Shown here: positions 55,093 through 64,000 of the stretch, one piece after another
Numbering within the stretch: the stretch's first letter is position 1
Layout of the letters: each line of letters opens with the position of its first letter
Assembly: GCF_024448895.1 (NCBI RefSeq)
Contig: NZ_JAMOIC010000007.1
Location: 124,001-188,000 of the forward strand
From: Stutzerimonas stutzeri
Lineage (GTDB): Bacteria > Pseudomonadota > Gammaproteobacteria > Pseudomonadales > Pseudomonadaceae
Length of the DNA: 64,000 nucleotides
Direction of reading: 5' to 3'
Notes under the pieces: generated by a model
The model's input: only the letters and a program-made list of their open reading frames with translations
What the model was told of the DNA's origin: nothing
The model's database searches: none
Program-made: the position numbers and the translations under genes

Positions 55093-55587
55093 ATGGAACG
55101 CGTATACATCGGCCTCGGCAGCAATCTGGCCGAGCCACGACAGCAACTGCGCGGTGCGCTTGACGCTTTGGCGAGCATCGCCGATTCGCAGCTATCCGCA
55201 GTTTCTTCTCTATATCTGAGCGATCCGCTCGGCCCTCCCGAGCAGCCACGTTACAACAATGCCGTCGCAGCGCTGGACACCTCGCTGTCACCGCTGGATC
55301 TGCTCGATGCGTTACAGGCCATCGAACGGGCTCAGGGCCGCGAACGCAAAGCCGAGCGCTGGGGACCGCGGACACTTGACCTCGATATCCTGCTATTCGG
55401 CGATCGCTTGATCGATGAGCCCCGCCTTACGGTCCCGCATTACCACCTGCATGCCAGAGCCTTCGTCCTCTATCCGCTCGCTGAAATAGCACCGCAGGAT
55501 CTGCGCCTGGCCGATGGCCGTGCGCTTTCCGAGCTACTTGCAGCATGCCCATTCGCAGGCCTCGAGCGCCTCGACGTGCCGCTGTAA
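55093..55587 (+). CDS. folK: 6-hydroxymethyl-7,8-dihydropterin pyrophosphokinase FolK
   Basis: A 164-residue folate synthesis enzyme transferring pyrophosphate from ATP to hydroxymethyldihydropterin. VYIGLGSNLAEPRQQLRGALDAL, SLYLSDPLGPPEQPRYNNAVAALDT, and the signature RERKAERWGPRTLDLDILLFGD (RWGPRTLDLD) followed by LTVPHYHLHARAFVLYPLAEIAP. One base separates it from the pcnB stop, so both are in an operon. Its TAA is part of the first GTAAC repeat upstream of panB. Confidence 0.95.
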   Translation: MERVYIGLGSNLAEPRQQLRGALDALASIADSQLSAVSSLYLSDPLGPPEQPRYNNAVAALDTSLSPLDLLDALQAIERAQGRERKAERWGPRTLDLDILLFGDRLIDEPRLTVPHYHLHARAFVLYPLAEIAPQDLRLADGRALSELLAACPFAGLERLDVPL

Positions 55588-55620
55588 CCGGCGGGTAACA
55601 GGTGTAACGCACGGGTAACA
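55584..55620. repeat. Four GTAAC repeats upstream of panB
   Basis: GTAAC occurs at 55584, 55595, 55604 and 55615, spacings 11, 9 and 11 bases, in the same orientation (contexts TGTAACC, GGGTAACA, TGTAACG, GGGTAACA). They end 8 bases before a possible promoter. The same pentamer is the half-site of the CbrB-type elements at 53043-53080, so the binding protein could be CbrB or another direct-repeat activator. Confidence 0.55.
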
Positions 55621-55627
55621 CTCGCGA

Positions 55628-55659
55628 TTGACTTAGCCCCCCGCCATCAGGACTATAAG
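55628..55659 (+). promoter_or_regulatory. Possible panBCD promoter
   Basis: TTGACT at 55628-55633 and TATAAG at 55654-55659. The 20-base spacer is longer than ideal for sigma-70, so activation by a protein at the GTAAC repeats would make sense. Tentative. Confidence 0.4.
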
Positions 55660-55759
55660 CGCCCTCTGCCGGCACGCATCGACCTGAGGCCAACCCGCCT
55701 CACCGCTGACGCTCCGACTGCAATGGTGATTCTTCAGAGGCTCTAGGAGGACGGCTTTC

Positions 55760-56560
55760 ATGCCAGACGTAACCCTGACAACCCTGCAAAGCCTCAAGCA
55801 GAAGGGCGAGAAGATCGTCATGCTCACCTGCTACGACGCGACTTTTGCCAAGACCGCCTGCGAAGCAGGTGTCGAAATGCTGCTGATCGGCGATTCTCTG
55901 GGCATGGTCCTGCAAGGCCACGACAGTACGCTCCCAGTCTCGGTCGACGAGATGGCTTACCACACGGCCTGCGTCAAGCGCGGCAACCGTGGGGCCATGA
56001 TCGTCGCCGATCTGCCCTTCATGGCCAACGCGACCATCGAGCAGACGCTGGATAACTCGGCGACGCTGATGAAGGCCGGCGCACACATGGTCAAGGTGGA
56101 AGGCGCCGCCTGGTTGGCCGAGTCCATTCGATTGCTCGCCGAACGCGGCATTCCGGTCTGCGCGCACATGGGGTTGACCCCCCAGGCGGTCAACATCTTT
56201 GGCGGTTACAAGGTTCAGGGCCGCCAGGAAGCTCAGGCGCAGCAGATGATCGCTGACGCCAAGGCACTCGAGGAAGCCGGTGCGGCGATGTTGCTTCTCG
56301 AATGCGTACCCAGCGAGCTGGCTGCGCGGATCACCCAGGCGGTGACGGTTCCGGTAATCGGCATAGGTGCCGGCAGCGACACGGACGGACAGGTGCTGGT
56401 GCTGCACGACATGCTTGGCTTGTCACTCACTGGCCGTGCACCGAAGTTCGTCAAGAACTTCATGCACGAGCATGGCGATATTCACGCTGCCATCGCTGCC
56501 TACGTCAACGCCGTGAAAGCCGTTGAATTCCCGGCGGCCGAACATGGGTTTTCCGCATGA
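55760..56560 (+). CDS. panB: 3-methyl-2-oxobutanoate hydroxymethyltransferase PanB
   Basis: 266 residues; transfers a hydroxymethyl group from methylene-THF to 2-ketoisovalerate to give ketopantoate, first step of pantothenate synthesis. [79 protein letters not shown] and [26 protein letters not shown] are family motifs including Mg ligands and the catalytic Glu. AGGAGG lies 10 bases before the ATG. panC overlaps by 4 bases. Confidence 0.97.
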   Translation: MPDVTLTTLQSLKQKGEKIVMLTCYDATFAKTACEAGVEMLLIGDSLGMVLQGHDSTLPVSVDEMAYHTACVKRGNRGAMIVADLPFMANATIEQTLDNSATLMKAGAHMVKVEGAAWLAESIRLLAERGIPVCAHMGLTPQAVNIFGGYKVQGRQEAQAQQMIADAKALEEAGAAMLLLECVPSELAARITQAVTVPVIGIGAGSDTDGQVLVLHDMLGLSLTGRAPKFVKNFMHEHGDIHAAIAAYVNAVKAVEFPAAEHGFSA

Positions 56561-57420
56561 AAGTGGTCACCACCGTAGCGGACCTGCGCGCCGCAGTAAC
56601 GCGCGCGCACGGCGAAGGCAAGCGCATCGGCTTCGTACCGACCATGGGCAACCTGCACGCCGGCCATATGGCGCTGGTGGAGACTGCCGGCCAGCGCGCC
56701 GACTTCGTTGTTGCCAGCATCTTCGTCAACCCGTTGCAGTTCGGCGCGAACGAGGACCTTGCCAGCTATCCGCGGACTTTGGCTGCCGACCAGGAAAAGC
56801 TGATCGAGACTGGCTGCCATCTACTGTTTACCCCCACCGTCGAAGAGATGTACCCCAACGGCCAAGCGATGCAAACCATCGTTCGCGTGCCGGGTGTGTC
56901 CGAAGGGTTGTGTGGCGGTAGCCGCCCAGGGCATTTCGATGGTGTCTCCACGGTGGTCAGCAAGCTGTTCAACATGGTGCAGCCGGATCTCGCGGTATTC
57001 GGCGAAAAGGATTTCCAGCAGTTGGCGGTCATCCGCACCATGGTGCGCGACCTGAATATGCCGATCCAGATCATCGGCGAACCCATCGTACGGGCCGACG
57101 ACGGGCTGGCGCTTTCATCGCGCAATGGCTACCTGAGTGCTGAAGAGCGCGCCGCTGCTCCCGTGCTTCATCACACCCTGTTGCAAATGGCTGATGCGAT
57201 TCGCCAGGGTGAGCGCGACTACCCTGCCCTGCTTGCCTCTGGCAAACAGGCGCTGCAGATAGCAGGGCTTCGCCCGGACTACCTGGAGCTTCGCAATGCC
57301 CTGGATCTTCAGGCGGCGACCACCGAACATCGCGAGCTGGTGATCCTGGCCGCAGCCTTCCTCGGCAAAACTCGTCTGATCGACAATCTCTTAGTGGAAA
57401 CCGGCCCAGCCGCTTCCTGA
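56557..57420 (+). CDS. panC: Pantothenate synthetase PanC
   Basis: 287 residues; condenses pantoate and beta-alanine using ATP. The HIGH-type motif is [16 protein letters not shown], followed by [70 protein letters not shown] (pantoate and ATP sites) and [21 protein letters not shown] (KMSKS-like region). Starts in the ATGA overlap with panB. Confidence 0.97.
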   Translation: MKVVTTVADLRAAVTRAHGEGKRIGFVPTMGNLHAGHMALVETAGQRADFVVASIFVNPLQFGANEDLASYPRTLAADQEKLIETGCHLLFTPTVEEMYPNGQAMQTIVRVPGVSEGLCGGSRPGHFDGVSTVVSKLFNMVQPDLAVFGEKDFQQLAVIRTMVRDLNMPIQIIGEPIVRADDGLALSSRNGYLSAEERAAAPVLHHTLLQMADAIRQGERDYPALLASGKQALQIAGLRPDYLELRNALDLQAATTEHRELVILAAAFLGKTRLIDNLLVETGPAAS

Positions 57421-57523
57421 CCACAAGCCGATTATCGGCACCAACTGCGCCCAACTCCGGTATTGATCGCACTCCGGGGTTCGGGCACACTCTGCGCCGC
57501 TTGCGCACCCGGAGGACCCCGCC

Positions 57524-57904
57524 ATGCACGCCATCATGCTCAAGGCTAAACTGCACCGCGCCCAGGTGACCCACTCGGTACTGGACTACGAAGGCTCCTG
57601 CGCCATCGACGGTGACTGGCTCGATCTGGCCGGAATTCGCGAATACGAGCAAATCCAGATCTATAACGTCGACAACGGCGAACGCTTCACCACCTACGCC
57701 ATCCGCGGCGAGGAAGGCTCGAAAATCATTTCCGTCAACGGCGCGGCTGCCCACAAGGCTGGCGTCGGACATCGCCTGATCATCTGCGCTTACGCGCATT
57801 ACAGCGAGGCCGAACTGGCCAGCTTCAAGCCACACGTACTGTATATGGGCGCAGACGGCGAGCTGAGCCACACCAGCAACGCTATTCCGGTTCAGGTTGC
57901 CTGA
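57524..57904 (+). CDS. panD: Aspartate 1-decarboxylase PanD
   Basis: 126 residues; makes beta-alanine from aspartate with a pyruvoyl cofactor. The self-cleavage site is between Gly24 and Ser25 in [33 protein letters not shown] and [24 protein letters not shown]-like segments follow. GGAGGACC lies about 9 bases before the ATG. It follows panC after 103 bases and is terminated by a strong hairpin, ending the pantothenate operon. Confidence 0.97.
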   Translation: MHAIMLKAKLHRAQVTHSVLDYEGSCAIDGDWLDLAGIREYEQIQIYNVDNGERFTTYAIRGEEGSKIISVNGAAAHKAGVGHRLIICAYAHYSEAELASFKPHVLYMGADGELSHTSNAIPVQVA

Positions 57905-57923
57905 GCGACCTGATGCTCCCAGA

Positions 57924-57957
57924 AGCCCGCAACGCCATTCGCGCTGCGGGCTTTTTT
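57924..57957 (+). terminator. Rho-independent terminator of panBCD
   Basis: Stem AGCCCGCA / TGCGGGCT with a 13-base loop, followed by six T, 20 bases after the panD stop. From here to the pgi start at 58237 I see only the pgi ribosome site (AAGGAAG about 12 bases upstream) and no clear promoter. Confidence 0.92.
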
Positions 57958-58236
57958 GTGCCCGAGGGCTTTCCCTTGAAGGCCTAAATCTGCAATGGTC
58001 CGGTTGTTCCGAGCGCGATCGATGTCGCACGTCAAACGCTTCGGAACGCCGCGCGTTTTTGCCAGTCAGACCAATCTTGGTGGTGCAGGATGCACCGCCG
58101 CCGTTGCGGTCCATCCGCAGCGGTACGCGCCTGCTGCATTCAGGACGAATGCGAGCGTGCCAGCATGATCGAATGACTGTCCCAACGAATTGCCGAGCCG
58201 CAGACAGTCCGCCAAAGCAAAGGAAGCCGCACACCC

Positions 58237-59901
58237 ATGAGCTACTACCAGAACCCTCTCGATGCCACCGGCCTGTCGTCCTGGAAGGCCTTGGAAGATC
58301 ACCGCCTGTCCATGCAGAAGTTCAGCATGCGTGAGGCATTCAAGGCCGACCCGACCCGCTTCGATGACCTCTCGGTTTCCTGCTGCGGTCTGTTCCTCGA
58401 CTATTCGAAGAACCTGATCACTCCGGAAACCCGCACGCTGCTCGTCAACCTGGCCCGTGAAGCCGGGGTCGAGCAGGCCGCACGTGCCATGTTCGAAGGT
58501 GAGCGGATCAACGGCTCGGAAAACCGTCCGGTTCTGCATACCGCCCTGCGCCGCCCAATGGGTGACTCGGTCATGGTCGACGGGCAAAACATCATGCGCG
58601 ACGTGCATGCTGCTCTGGCTCAGATGACCGATATCGTTACCCGCATCCACAACAATCTGTGGCGCGGCTTCAGTGACAAGACCATCACAGACGTAGTGAA
58701 CATCGGTATCGGCGGTTCATTCCTCGGTCCTCAGCTGGTCTCCGAGGCGCTCCTGCCATTCACCCAGCACGGGGTACGCACGCATTATCTGGCGAACATC
58801 GACGGTAGCGAGTTCCGCGAGGTGACTGCCAAGCTGAACGTCGAGACCACGCTATTCATCATTTCCAGCAAGACCTTCGGCACGCTGGAGACACTGAAAA
58901 ATGCCCAGGCCGCACGCACCTGGTACCTGGGCAAGGGCGGCACCGAGGAAAAGCTCTACCGCCACTTCATAGCCGTCACGAGCAACAAAAAAGCCGCGGT
59001 CGAGTTCGGTATTCGCGAAAAGAATATCTTCCCGATGTGGGACTGGGTCGGCGGCCGTTACTCCCTGTGGTCGGCGATCGGTCTGCCGATCGCGCTGGCC
59101 ATCGGCATGTCCAACTTCAAGGATCTGCTCTCCGGCGCATACAGCATGGACCAGCATTTCCTCAATGAACCGTTCGAAAGCAACATGCCGGTCCTGCTGG
59201 CGATGCTGGGTATCTGGTATCACAACTTCTGGGACGCCCAGAGTTATGCCTTCCTGCCGTACGACCATTACCTGCGCAATTTCGTGAAGCACCTGCAGCA
59301 GATGGACATGGAGTCCAACGGCAAGAGCGTGCGTCAGGACGGTACACCCGTTTCCTGCACCACGGGCCCGGTAATCTGGGGTGGCGTCGGTGCCAACGGT
59401 CAGCACGCCTACCACCAGCTGCTGCATCAAGGCACCCCGCTGATCCCTGCTGATTTCATCGTGCCAGTCGTCAGCCACAATCCGGTTGCCGATCACCACG
59501 AATGGCTCTATGCGAACTGCCTGTCGCAGAGCCAGGCGCTGATGCGTGGCAAAACCCGTGAGGAAGCCGAAGCCGAGCTGCGTGCCAAGGGCCTGAGCGA
59601 AGCCGAGATCGAGCGACTGGCACCACACAAGGTGATTCCAGGCAATCGTCCGAGCAACACCGTGGTGATGGAAACCATCAGTCCCGGCCGTCTCGGCGCG
59701 CTGATCGCACTCTACGAACACAAGGTCTTCGTTCAGGGCGTGATCTGGGGCATCAACTCCTTCGACCAGTGGGGCGTGGAGCTGGGCAAGGATCTGGGCA
59801 AGGCCGTTTATGGCCAGATGACCAGCTTCGACGGACAACCCGCCGAGGACGCTTCGACCCAGGGCCTGATCGACTTCTTCCGCGGACGTCATCGCGGCTA
59901 G
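58237..59901 (+). CDS. pgi: Glucose-6-phosphate isomerase Pgi
   Basis: 554 residues; interconverts glucose-6-phosphate and fructose-6-phosphate. Sugar isomerase domains with [35 protein letters not shown], the signature [53 protein letters not shown] (catalytic Glu/His region) and [15 protein letters not shown] (catalytic Lys). In P. aeruginosa, as I recall, an acetyl-CoA synthetase gene follows pgi; here a DUF2236 gene follows instead. Confidence 0.97.
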   Translation: MSYYQNPLDATGLSSWKALEDHRLSMQKFSMREAFKADPTRFDDLSVSCCGLFLDYSKNLITPETRTLLVNLAREAGVEQAARAMFEGERINGSENRPVLHTALRRPMGDSVMVDGQNIMRDVHAALAQMTDIVTRIHNNLWRGFSDKTITDVVNIGIGGSFLGPQLVSEALLPFTQHGVRTHYLANIDGSEFREVTAKLNVETTLFIISSKTFGTLETLKNAQAARTWYLGKGGTEEKLYRHFIAVTSNKKAAVEFGIREKNIFPMWDWVGGRYSLWSAIGLPIALAIGMSNFKDLLSGAYSMDQHFLNEPFESNMPVLLAMLGIWYHNFWDAQSYAFLPYDHYLRNFVKHLQQMDMESNGKSVRQDGTPVSCTTGPVIWGGVGANGQHAYHQLLHQGTPLIPADFIVPVVSHNPVADHHEWLYANCLSQSQALMRGKTREEAEAELRAKGLSEAEIERLAPHKVIPGNRPSNTVVMETISPGRLGALIALYEHKVFVQGVIWGINSFDQWGVELGKDLGKAVYGQMTSFDGQPAEDASTQGLIDFFRGRHRG

Positions 59902-59910
59902 ATTCGACTC

Positions 59911-59938
59911 GCCGGACAGCGCACAGCCGCTGTCCGGC
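59911..59938 (+). terminator. Hairpin after pgi
   Basis: Perfect 10-base stem GCCGGACAGC / GCTGTCCGGC with an 8-base loop, about 10 bases after the stop; no T run. Probable transcript end or 3' stabiliser. Confidence 0.55.
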
Positions 59939-60061
59939 ACCCTTCGCCCCACCTCTCTCCGCCATCTCGCGTAGCCCAGCAGCTGAAAGCTAGTCGGTCA
60001 AGACCGGGTAACAGCAGCACTTCAGGTAACATCTGCGGCCCAAACCTCCCGAGAAATCTCC

Positions 60062-60937
60062 GTGGATTTCATTCGTCGACATATCGAGTCGCAGGTGCTG
60101 AGCCTCACAGGCCTGGCGATTGGAGGCGTCGACTACGAAAACCCGCCAGGTGACCCAGGGCTGTTCGGACCCGACTCTGTCTGCTGGCGCGTGCATGGCG
60201 ACTTCACCTCGATGCTGGTAGGCGGCATCGCCGCGCTGCTACTGCAAGCGTTGCATCCGCTCGCCCTGTCGGGGGTCTGGGACCATTCGAACTTTCGTGA
60301 AGATTTGCTCGGCCGACTGCGCCGTACCGGTCAGTTCATATCCGCGACAACCTTTGGAAGCCAAGCCGACGCAGAGCGATTGATCGAGCGCGTCAAGGCA
60401 ATCCACCTGAAGGTCACCGGACATGCTTCGGATGGCCGACCTTACGCCGCCTACGACGCGAAACTGCTGACCTGGGTGCATGTAGCCGAAGTCAGCTCTT
60501 TCATGAAAGCTCACCTGCTCTACCTGAACCCCTCGTTGTCGTCCGCCGATCAGGATCGTTATTACGCCGAGGTGGCGCGGATTGCCGAAGCATTAGGCGC
60601 GCGAGACGTGCCGCGCTCGCGTCAGCAAATCGCGGACTACTTGCACGCAGTTCGCCCGCAACTGCTGTGCGATGAGCGCTCCCGGGAGATCGTGCGAATC
60701 TTGTTCGAAGCGCCTGCGCCCAGCCGCCTCGCAGTCCCCTTCGGCGCACTGATGATGCGGGCTGGCGTGGATCTTCTACCCGACTGGGCCAGCGCAATGC
60801 TTGAGCTAAGCCAACCCCAGCGCGAACGCCAGCTTATCCGTGTCGGTGTCTCCCGAACCGCGCCCGTGCTGCGATGGGCCGTCCGCAGTGGCTCGGTGCA
60901 TAGAGCCCGGCGGCGCATGGGTTTGCCGATTCGCTAG
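60062..60937 (+). CDS. DUF2236 (MpaB/latex-clearing-like) family protein
   Basis: A 291-residue protein starting at GTG. The DUF2236 domain occupies most of it: DSVCWRVHGDFTSMLVGGIAALLLQALHPLALSGVWDHSNFREDLLGRLRRTGQFISATTFGSQADAERLIERVKAIHLKVTG and YAAYDAKLLTWVHVAEVSSFMKAHLLY. Relatives include latex-clearing protein Lcp and fungal MpaB, some of which bind heme b and act as oxygenases; the substrate is unknown here. His and Arg residues of QALHP, HxxV and TWVH are kept, suggesting a functional heme pocket. No signal peptide. Confidence 0.82.
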   Translation: MDFIRRHIESQVLSLTGLAIGGVDYENPPGDPGLFGPDSVCWRVHGDFTSMLVGGIAALLLQALHPLALSGVWDHSNFREDLLGRLRRTGQFISATTFGSQADAERLIERVKAIHLKVTGHASDGRPYAAYDAKLLTWVHVAEVSSFMKAHLLYLNPSLSSADQDRYYAEVARIAEALGARDVPRSRQQIADYLHAVRPQLLCDERSREIVRILFEAPAPSRLAVPFGALMMRAGVDLLPDWASAMLELSQPQRERQLIRVGVSRTAPVLRWAVRSGSVHRARRRMGLPIR

Positions 60938-61029
60938 CGTGACCGGCAGGTTCCACGTGTGGAGGCAGGTCCAGGGCTGTGCCAACATGTTCGCCCCGCG
61001 GTCGCCCGCCCCGTCACGAGGTCAATCAG

Positions 61030-62208
61030 ATGCAGGAAGTCGTCATCGTCGCCGCCACCCGTACTGCCGTCGGTAGTTTTCAGGGGGCGCTGGCCAGCAT
61101 CCCAGCCACCGCACTCGGCGCCGCTGTGATCCGCCGCCTGCTCGACCAGACTGGAATCGAGCCAGCAGAGGTGGATGAAGTAATCCTGGGTCAGGTGCTA
61201 ACAGCAGGCTCTGGCCAGAATCCGGCTCGTCAGGCGGCCATTCATGCTGGCCTGCCTCACGCGGTTCCAGCGCTGACACTGAACAAGGTTTGCGGCTCCG
61301 GACTCAAGGCATTGCATCTTGGCGCGCAAGCGATCCGCTGCGGCGATGCCGAGGTGATCATCGCCGGCGGCATGGAAAACATGAGCCTGGCCCCCTACGT
61401 CATGCCTGCCGCCCGTACCGGGTTGCGCATGGGCCACGGCCAGCTGATCGACAGCATGATCCAGGATGGCCTGTGGGATGCGTTCAACGACTATCACATG
61501 GGCATCACCGCGGAAAACCTCGTGGAGAAGTACGACATTTCCCGCGTAGAGCAGGACGGGTTCGCCGCCGCTTCGCAGCAGAAAGCCGTAGCGGCAATCG
61601 AGGCGGGACGCTTTCAGAATGAAATCGCACCAATTGAAATCCCTCAGCGAAAGGGCGATCCGCTGATCTTCGATACCGACGAACAACCGCGAGCCGGCAC
61701 CACTGCTGAAGGCCTGGCCAGGCTCAAGCCGGCATTCAAAAAAGACGGCAGCGTAACGGCAGGCAATGCTTCGAGCCTCAATGACGGCGCTGCTGCCGTG
61801 CTGCTGATGAGCGCTGCAAACGCAAAGGCGCTGGGCCTGCCCGTACTGGCGCGCATCGCCGGTTACGCCAATGCCGGTGTCGACCCGGCGATCATGGGCG
61901 TCGGCCCGGTATCGGCTACTCGCCGCTGCCTGGAAAAGGCCGGCTGGACGCTCGACGAACTCGACCTGATCGAAGCCAATGAGGCCTTCGCCGCCCAGGC
62001 CCTGGCGGTTGGCAAGGAGCTCGGTTGGGACGCGCAGAAGGTCAACGTCAACGGCGGCGCGATCGCAATCGGTCATCCTATCGGCGCCTCGGGCTGCCGC
62101 ATTCTGGTGACGCTCTTGCACGAAATGATCCGTCGCGATGCCCATAAGGGGTTGGCGACGCTGTGCATCGGCGGCGGCCAGGGTGTTGCGCTGGCTATCG
62201 AGCGCTGA
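61030..62208 (+). CDS. Acetyl-CoA acetyltransferase (thiolase)
   Basis: A 392-residue thiolase. Nucleophilic Cys88 in [21 protein letters not shown], the second block [29 protein letters not shown] (active-site His) and [17 protein letters not shown] (second Cys). [17 protein letters not shown] and [13 protein letters not shown] are also characteristic. Size and sequence fit biosynthetic or degradative acetoacetyl-CoA thiolases (AtoB/PhbA type); which one is not determined. The start at 61030 gives [19 protein letters not shown], the usual beginning. The RlmI-like gene follows after 67 bases. Confidence 0.93.
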   Translation: MQEVVIVAATRTAVGSFQGALASIPATALGAAVIRRLLDQTGIEPAEVDEVILGQVLTAGSGQNPARQAAIHAGLPHAVPALTLNKVCGSGLKALHLGAQAIRCGDAEVIIAGGMENMSLAPYVMPAARTGLRMGHGQLIDSMIQDGLWDAFNDYHMGITAENLVEKYDISRVEQDGFAAASQQKAVAAIEAGRFQNEIAPIEIPQRKGDPLIFDTDEQPRAGTTAEGLARLKPAFKKDGSVTAGNASSLNDGAAAVLLMSAANAKALGLPVLARIAGYANAGVDPAIMGVGPVSATRRCLEKAGWTLDELDLIEANEAFAAQALAVGKELGWDAQKVNVNGGAIAIGHPIGASGCRILVTLLHEMIRRDAHKGLATLCIGGGQGVALAIER

Positions 62209-62275
62209 TCGCTCCGCCATCCGTGCGGCAGCGATTTCCGATAAACTGCGCGGCCACCTTTCCGAGTCGCCGCGC

Positions 62276-63292
62276 ATGCCTTCTCTCCAACAGGCGCTGC
62301 GCGCCGCCATTAACGAGCGTGAAGCCCTGCTGGCCGAGCTGCATGCCCAGGGCACCGACTGCTACCGACTGTTTCACGGCAGCCAGGAAGGCGCCCCAGG
62401 CCTGACCGCCGACCGTTACGGCCCGCTGTTGTTGGTTCAGAGCTTTCATCAGCCCCTCGAGCGCGACGCGCTCCTGGCCATGCATCAGCAGGTGTGCAAC
62501 AGCCTCGGTGAACCCTTGTTGCTCGTTTACAACGACCGCTCCCAGGGCAACTCACGTATCGATCGCGACGACTCGGTGTATCGCGCCGATCCCGCCGCGC
62601 TTGGCGAACAGATTGGCCATGAGTGGGGCCTCCGCTATCGGATTCGCGCGCGTCATAGCGGTCAGGATCCCTTGCTGTTTCTCGACCTGCGAGAAGTTCG
62701 CGGGTGGATCAAGGGCAACAGCGCTGGCAAGTCGGTACTGAACCTCTTCGCTTACACCTGTGGCGTGGGTCTGTGCGCGGCAGCGAGTGGCGCTCGTGAG
62801 GTGGTCAATCTCGATTTCGCCGAGAGCAATCTTGCGGTGGGCCGAGAAAACGCTGCACTCAACCCTGAGCTGACACCGATGCAGTTCATCCAGTCGGACT
62901 ATTTCCCTGCAATCCGCCAGCTAGCCGGCATGCCGATCCCGCAGCGTCGTGGGCGGGCGCTTCCAGACTATCCGGAACTGACACCCAAGCAGTTCGACCT
63001 GGTGCTGCTCGATCCGCCGGCATGGTCGAAAAGCGCGTTTGGTACGGTCGATCTGCTGCGTGACTACCAGAGTTTGCTCAAGCCTGCGCTGCTTGCGACC
63101 ACGGACGGCGGCACGCTGGTGTGCTGCAACAACCTGGCGAAGGTCAGCCTGGAAGACTGGCGCGAACAGGTGTTGCGGTGCGCGACGAAGACCGGTAAAC
63201 CCGTACGCGATTGCCAGGTGCTGTCACCGGGCCTCGACTTCCCGTCCGCCGATGGCCGACCGCCATTGAAGGTGCTGCTGCTGCAGCTGTGA
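62276..63292 (+). CDS. Class I SAM-dependent rRNA methyltransferase (RlmI-like)
   Basis: A protein of 338 residues. The N-terminal part (1-110) has TDCYRLFHGSQEGAPGLTADRYGPLLLVQSFH, typical of the PUA-linked RlmI/RlmK group though shortened. The SAM domain has SVLNLFAYTCGVGLCAAASGAREVVNLDFAESNLAVGRENAALN and the catalytic-loop DLVLLDPPAWSKSAFGTVDLLRDYQSLLKPAL, then LVCCNNLAKVSLEDWREQ. Probably methylates 23S rRNA cytosine; the site is not determined. The DUF748 gene follows after 84 bases. Confidence 0.87.
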   Translation: MPSLQQALRAAINEREALLAELHAQGTDCYRLFHGSQEGAPGLTADRYGPLLLVQSFHQPLERDALLAMHQQVCNSLGEPLLLVYNDRSQGNSRIDRDDSVYRADPAALGEQIGHEWGLRYRIRARHSGQDPLLFLDLREVRGWIKGNSAGKSVLNLFAYTCGVGLCAAASGAREVVNLDFAESNLAVGRENAALNPELTPMQFIQSDYFPAIRQLAGMPIPQRRGRALPDYPELTPKQFDLVLLDPPAWSKSAFGTVDLLRDYQSLLKPALLATTDGGTLVCCNNLAKVSLEDWREQVLRCATKTGKPVRDCQVLSPGLDFPSADGRPPLKVLLLQL

Positions 63293-63376
63293 CTTGCGGC
63301 CGCAACCGGTACCTCAGAGGAACCCAGGTGCCGTGCCATACTCCAAGGCAATCCACCGCCCGGAATGTAGGTCCGC

Positions 63377-64000
63377 ATGCCCAATGGAATGAAGCGCGTG
63401 TTCATCGGCCTGATGACCGCACTGGTCGTTTACTGCCTGCTCGGCTTTCTGATCCTGCCCGGCGTCGCCCAACGCGTCGTCAATCAACAGCTGATCCAAT
63501 ATGCAACCGTTCCGGCACGCCTGGAGCGGATCGAGTTCAATCCTCTCAGTCTCGAACTGAGCCTGTACGATCTGCACCTCGGCGAAGCGGATCAGCCGCA
63601 ACTCGGCTTCGAACGCCTTTATGTCGATCTGCAGTGGAGCAGCCTGTGGCGCCGTGCTCTGCAGATCGAAAACATCGAGCTTGTGCAGCTACACACGGAA
63701 GTCGTGTTCGACAAGAATGGCTCGCTCAACCTGGCGCGACTATTCGACCTGCCCGCTAGCGAAAAAGAACCTGCCGAGACCGAAGGCGACCCTTTTGCCT
63801 TGCGCATCGGCCGCCTGCAGCTCGTAGAGGGCTCGGTGCGTTTTGCCGATCAACGCCCTGCCGAGCCCATCGACTTCCTCCTCGATTCTCTCAACTTCGA
63901 GCTGCTGAACTTCGCTACAAGGTCCGATGACGCCGCCGACGCTGTGCTGGTTGCAACCGGCCCCAGCGGCGCGCGCGTTGACTGGAACGGGCAGATCAAT
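63377..64000 (+). CDS. DUF748 (AsmA-like) protein, 5' part
   Basis: The first 208 codons of a gene running off the right edge. One N-terminal membrane segment (VFIGLMTALVVYCLLGFLILPGVAQRVVNQQL) anchors a periplasmic AsmA/DUF748-type repetitive beta domain: VPARLERIEFNPLSLELSLYDLHLGEADQPQLGFERLYVDLQWSSLWRRALQIENIELVQLHTEVVFDKNGSLNLARLF. Such proteins bridge the periplasm for lipid transport or outer-membrane maintenance. In P. aeruginosa a DUF748 gene (PA4735, as I recall) lies in the same area past pgi. Confidence 0.83.
   Translation, partial: MPNGMKRVFIGLMTALVVYCLLGFLILPGVAQRVVNQQLIQYATVPARLERIEFNPLSLELSLYDLHLGEADQPQLGFERLYVDLQWSSLWRRALQIENIELVQLHTEVVFDKNGSLNLARLFDLPASEKEPAETEGDPFALRIGRLQLVEGSVRFADQRPAEPIDFLLDSLNFELLNFATRSDDAADAVLVATGPSGARVDWNGQIN

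Noticed and set aside
57071-58234. A 387-codon minus-strand frame over panC-panD
   Set aside because: It overlaps two clear pantothenate genes and a terminator; it is a shadow frame.
58852-59952. A 366-codon minus-strand frame within pgi
   Set aside because: Pgi is complete on the plus strand with all motifs; the antisense frame has none.

Overview
This window is ordinary chromosomal core DNA of a Pseudomonas-type gammaproteobacterium, most likely a member of the P. stutzeri (Stutzerimonas) group. The basis is high-GC coding DNA, dense short operons, and gene orders I recall from P. aeruginosa: flavodoxin/folM/folX, hprA/rsmC, SnoaL-like/M48 protease, small protein/mqo, and dksA-gluQ-cbrX-cbrA-cbrB-crcZ-pcnB-folK-panBCD-pgi. 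I see no tRNA, rRNA, insertion sequence, prophage or CRISPR array. The species assignment is inference.

Layout. 1-5 kb: ACP phosphodiesterase, a flavodoxin, a degenerate PilZ-like protein, the pterin enzymes FolM and FolX, a DUF1244/HopJ-family pair and the sulfate transporter CysZ. 5-8.1 kb: an electrophile/quinone stress unit (NemR-like repressor, OYE-family NemA) with two matching palindromic operators, then glutathione peroxidase and SlyD. 8.3-12.8 kb: ackA-pta and a membrane acyltransferase. 12.8-18.7 kb: a signalling pair, a REC-PAS-GGDEF-EAL protein and a CHASE-PAS hybrid kinase with three receiver domains. 18.9-24.4 kb: OmpA-type lipoprotein, fatty acyl-CoA ligase, LysE exporter, HprA-like dehydrogenase and RsmC. 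24.4-29.6 kb: a probable manganese (yybP-ykoY) riboswitch controlling an UPF0016 Mn exporter, then a SnoaL-like protein, M48 protease, an SRAP-family protein, two small proteins and an acyltransferase. 30-38.7 kb: DUF1329 protein, YajG-like lipoprotein, Mqo, SulP transporter, SDR and hydrolase. 38.7-41 kb: a LOG-family gene and a DUF2726 gene with unusual DnaA-box-rich intergenic regions. 41-46.6 kb: SgcJ/EcaC-like, DUF5924 and MgtC proteins, a sorbosone-dehydrogenase-like lipoprotein whose signal peptide contains an in-frame TGA, SfsA and an aminotransferase. 46.7-60 kb: DksA, GluQRS, the CbrX/CbrA/CbrB system with its RNA CrcZ, then pcnB-folK, panBCD and pgi. 60-64 kb: DUF2236 protein, thiolase, an RlmI-like methyltransferase and the start of a DUF748 protein.

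How it works together. The main regulatory block is carbon catabolite control. CbrA/CbrB are expected to activate the sigma-54 promoter of crcZ, whose A-rich repeats bind and titrate Hfq/Crc. Pantothenate and folate enzymes follow, and ackA-pta and mqo lie elsewhere in the window, so much of the region is central metabolism and its control.

Most unusual observations: (i) two intergenic regions on either side of the LOG-family gene carry the same ordered set of motifs (TTGATCAA, a perfect DnaA box, AATATT(T)GAACA near TGATCA, a second perfect DnaA box, GGGATAACT) at nearly equal spacing, like a diverged duplication of an origin-like or DnaA-titrating element; (ii) a small reading frame bridges cbrA and cbrB, overlapping both, but is interrupted by a frameshift; (iii) an SRAP/YedK homologue retains Cys2 but has lost the catalytic His segment and has Gln at the Asn position; (iv) four GTAAC repeats lie at about one-helical-turn spacing just upstream of a possible panB promoter; (v) a run of hairpins lies upstream of mqo.
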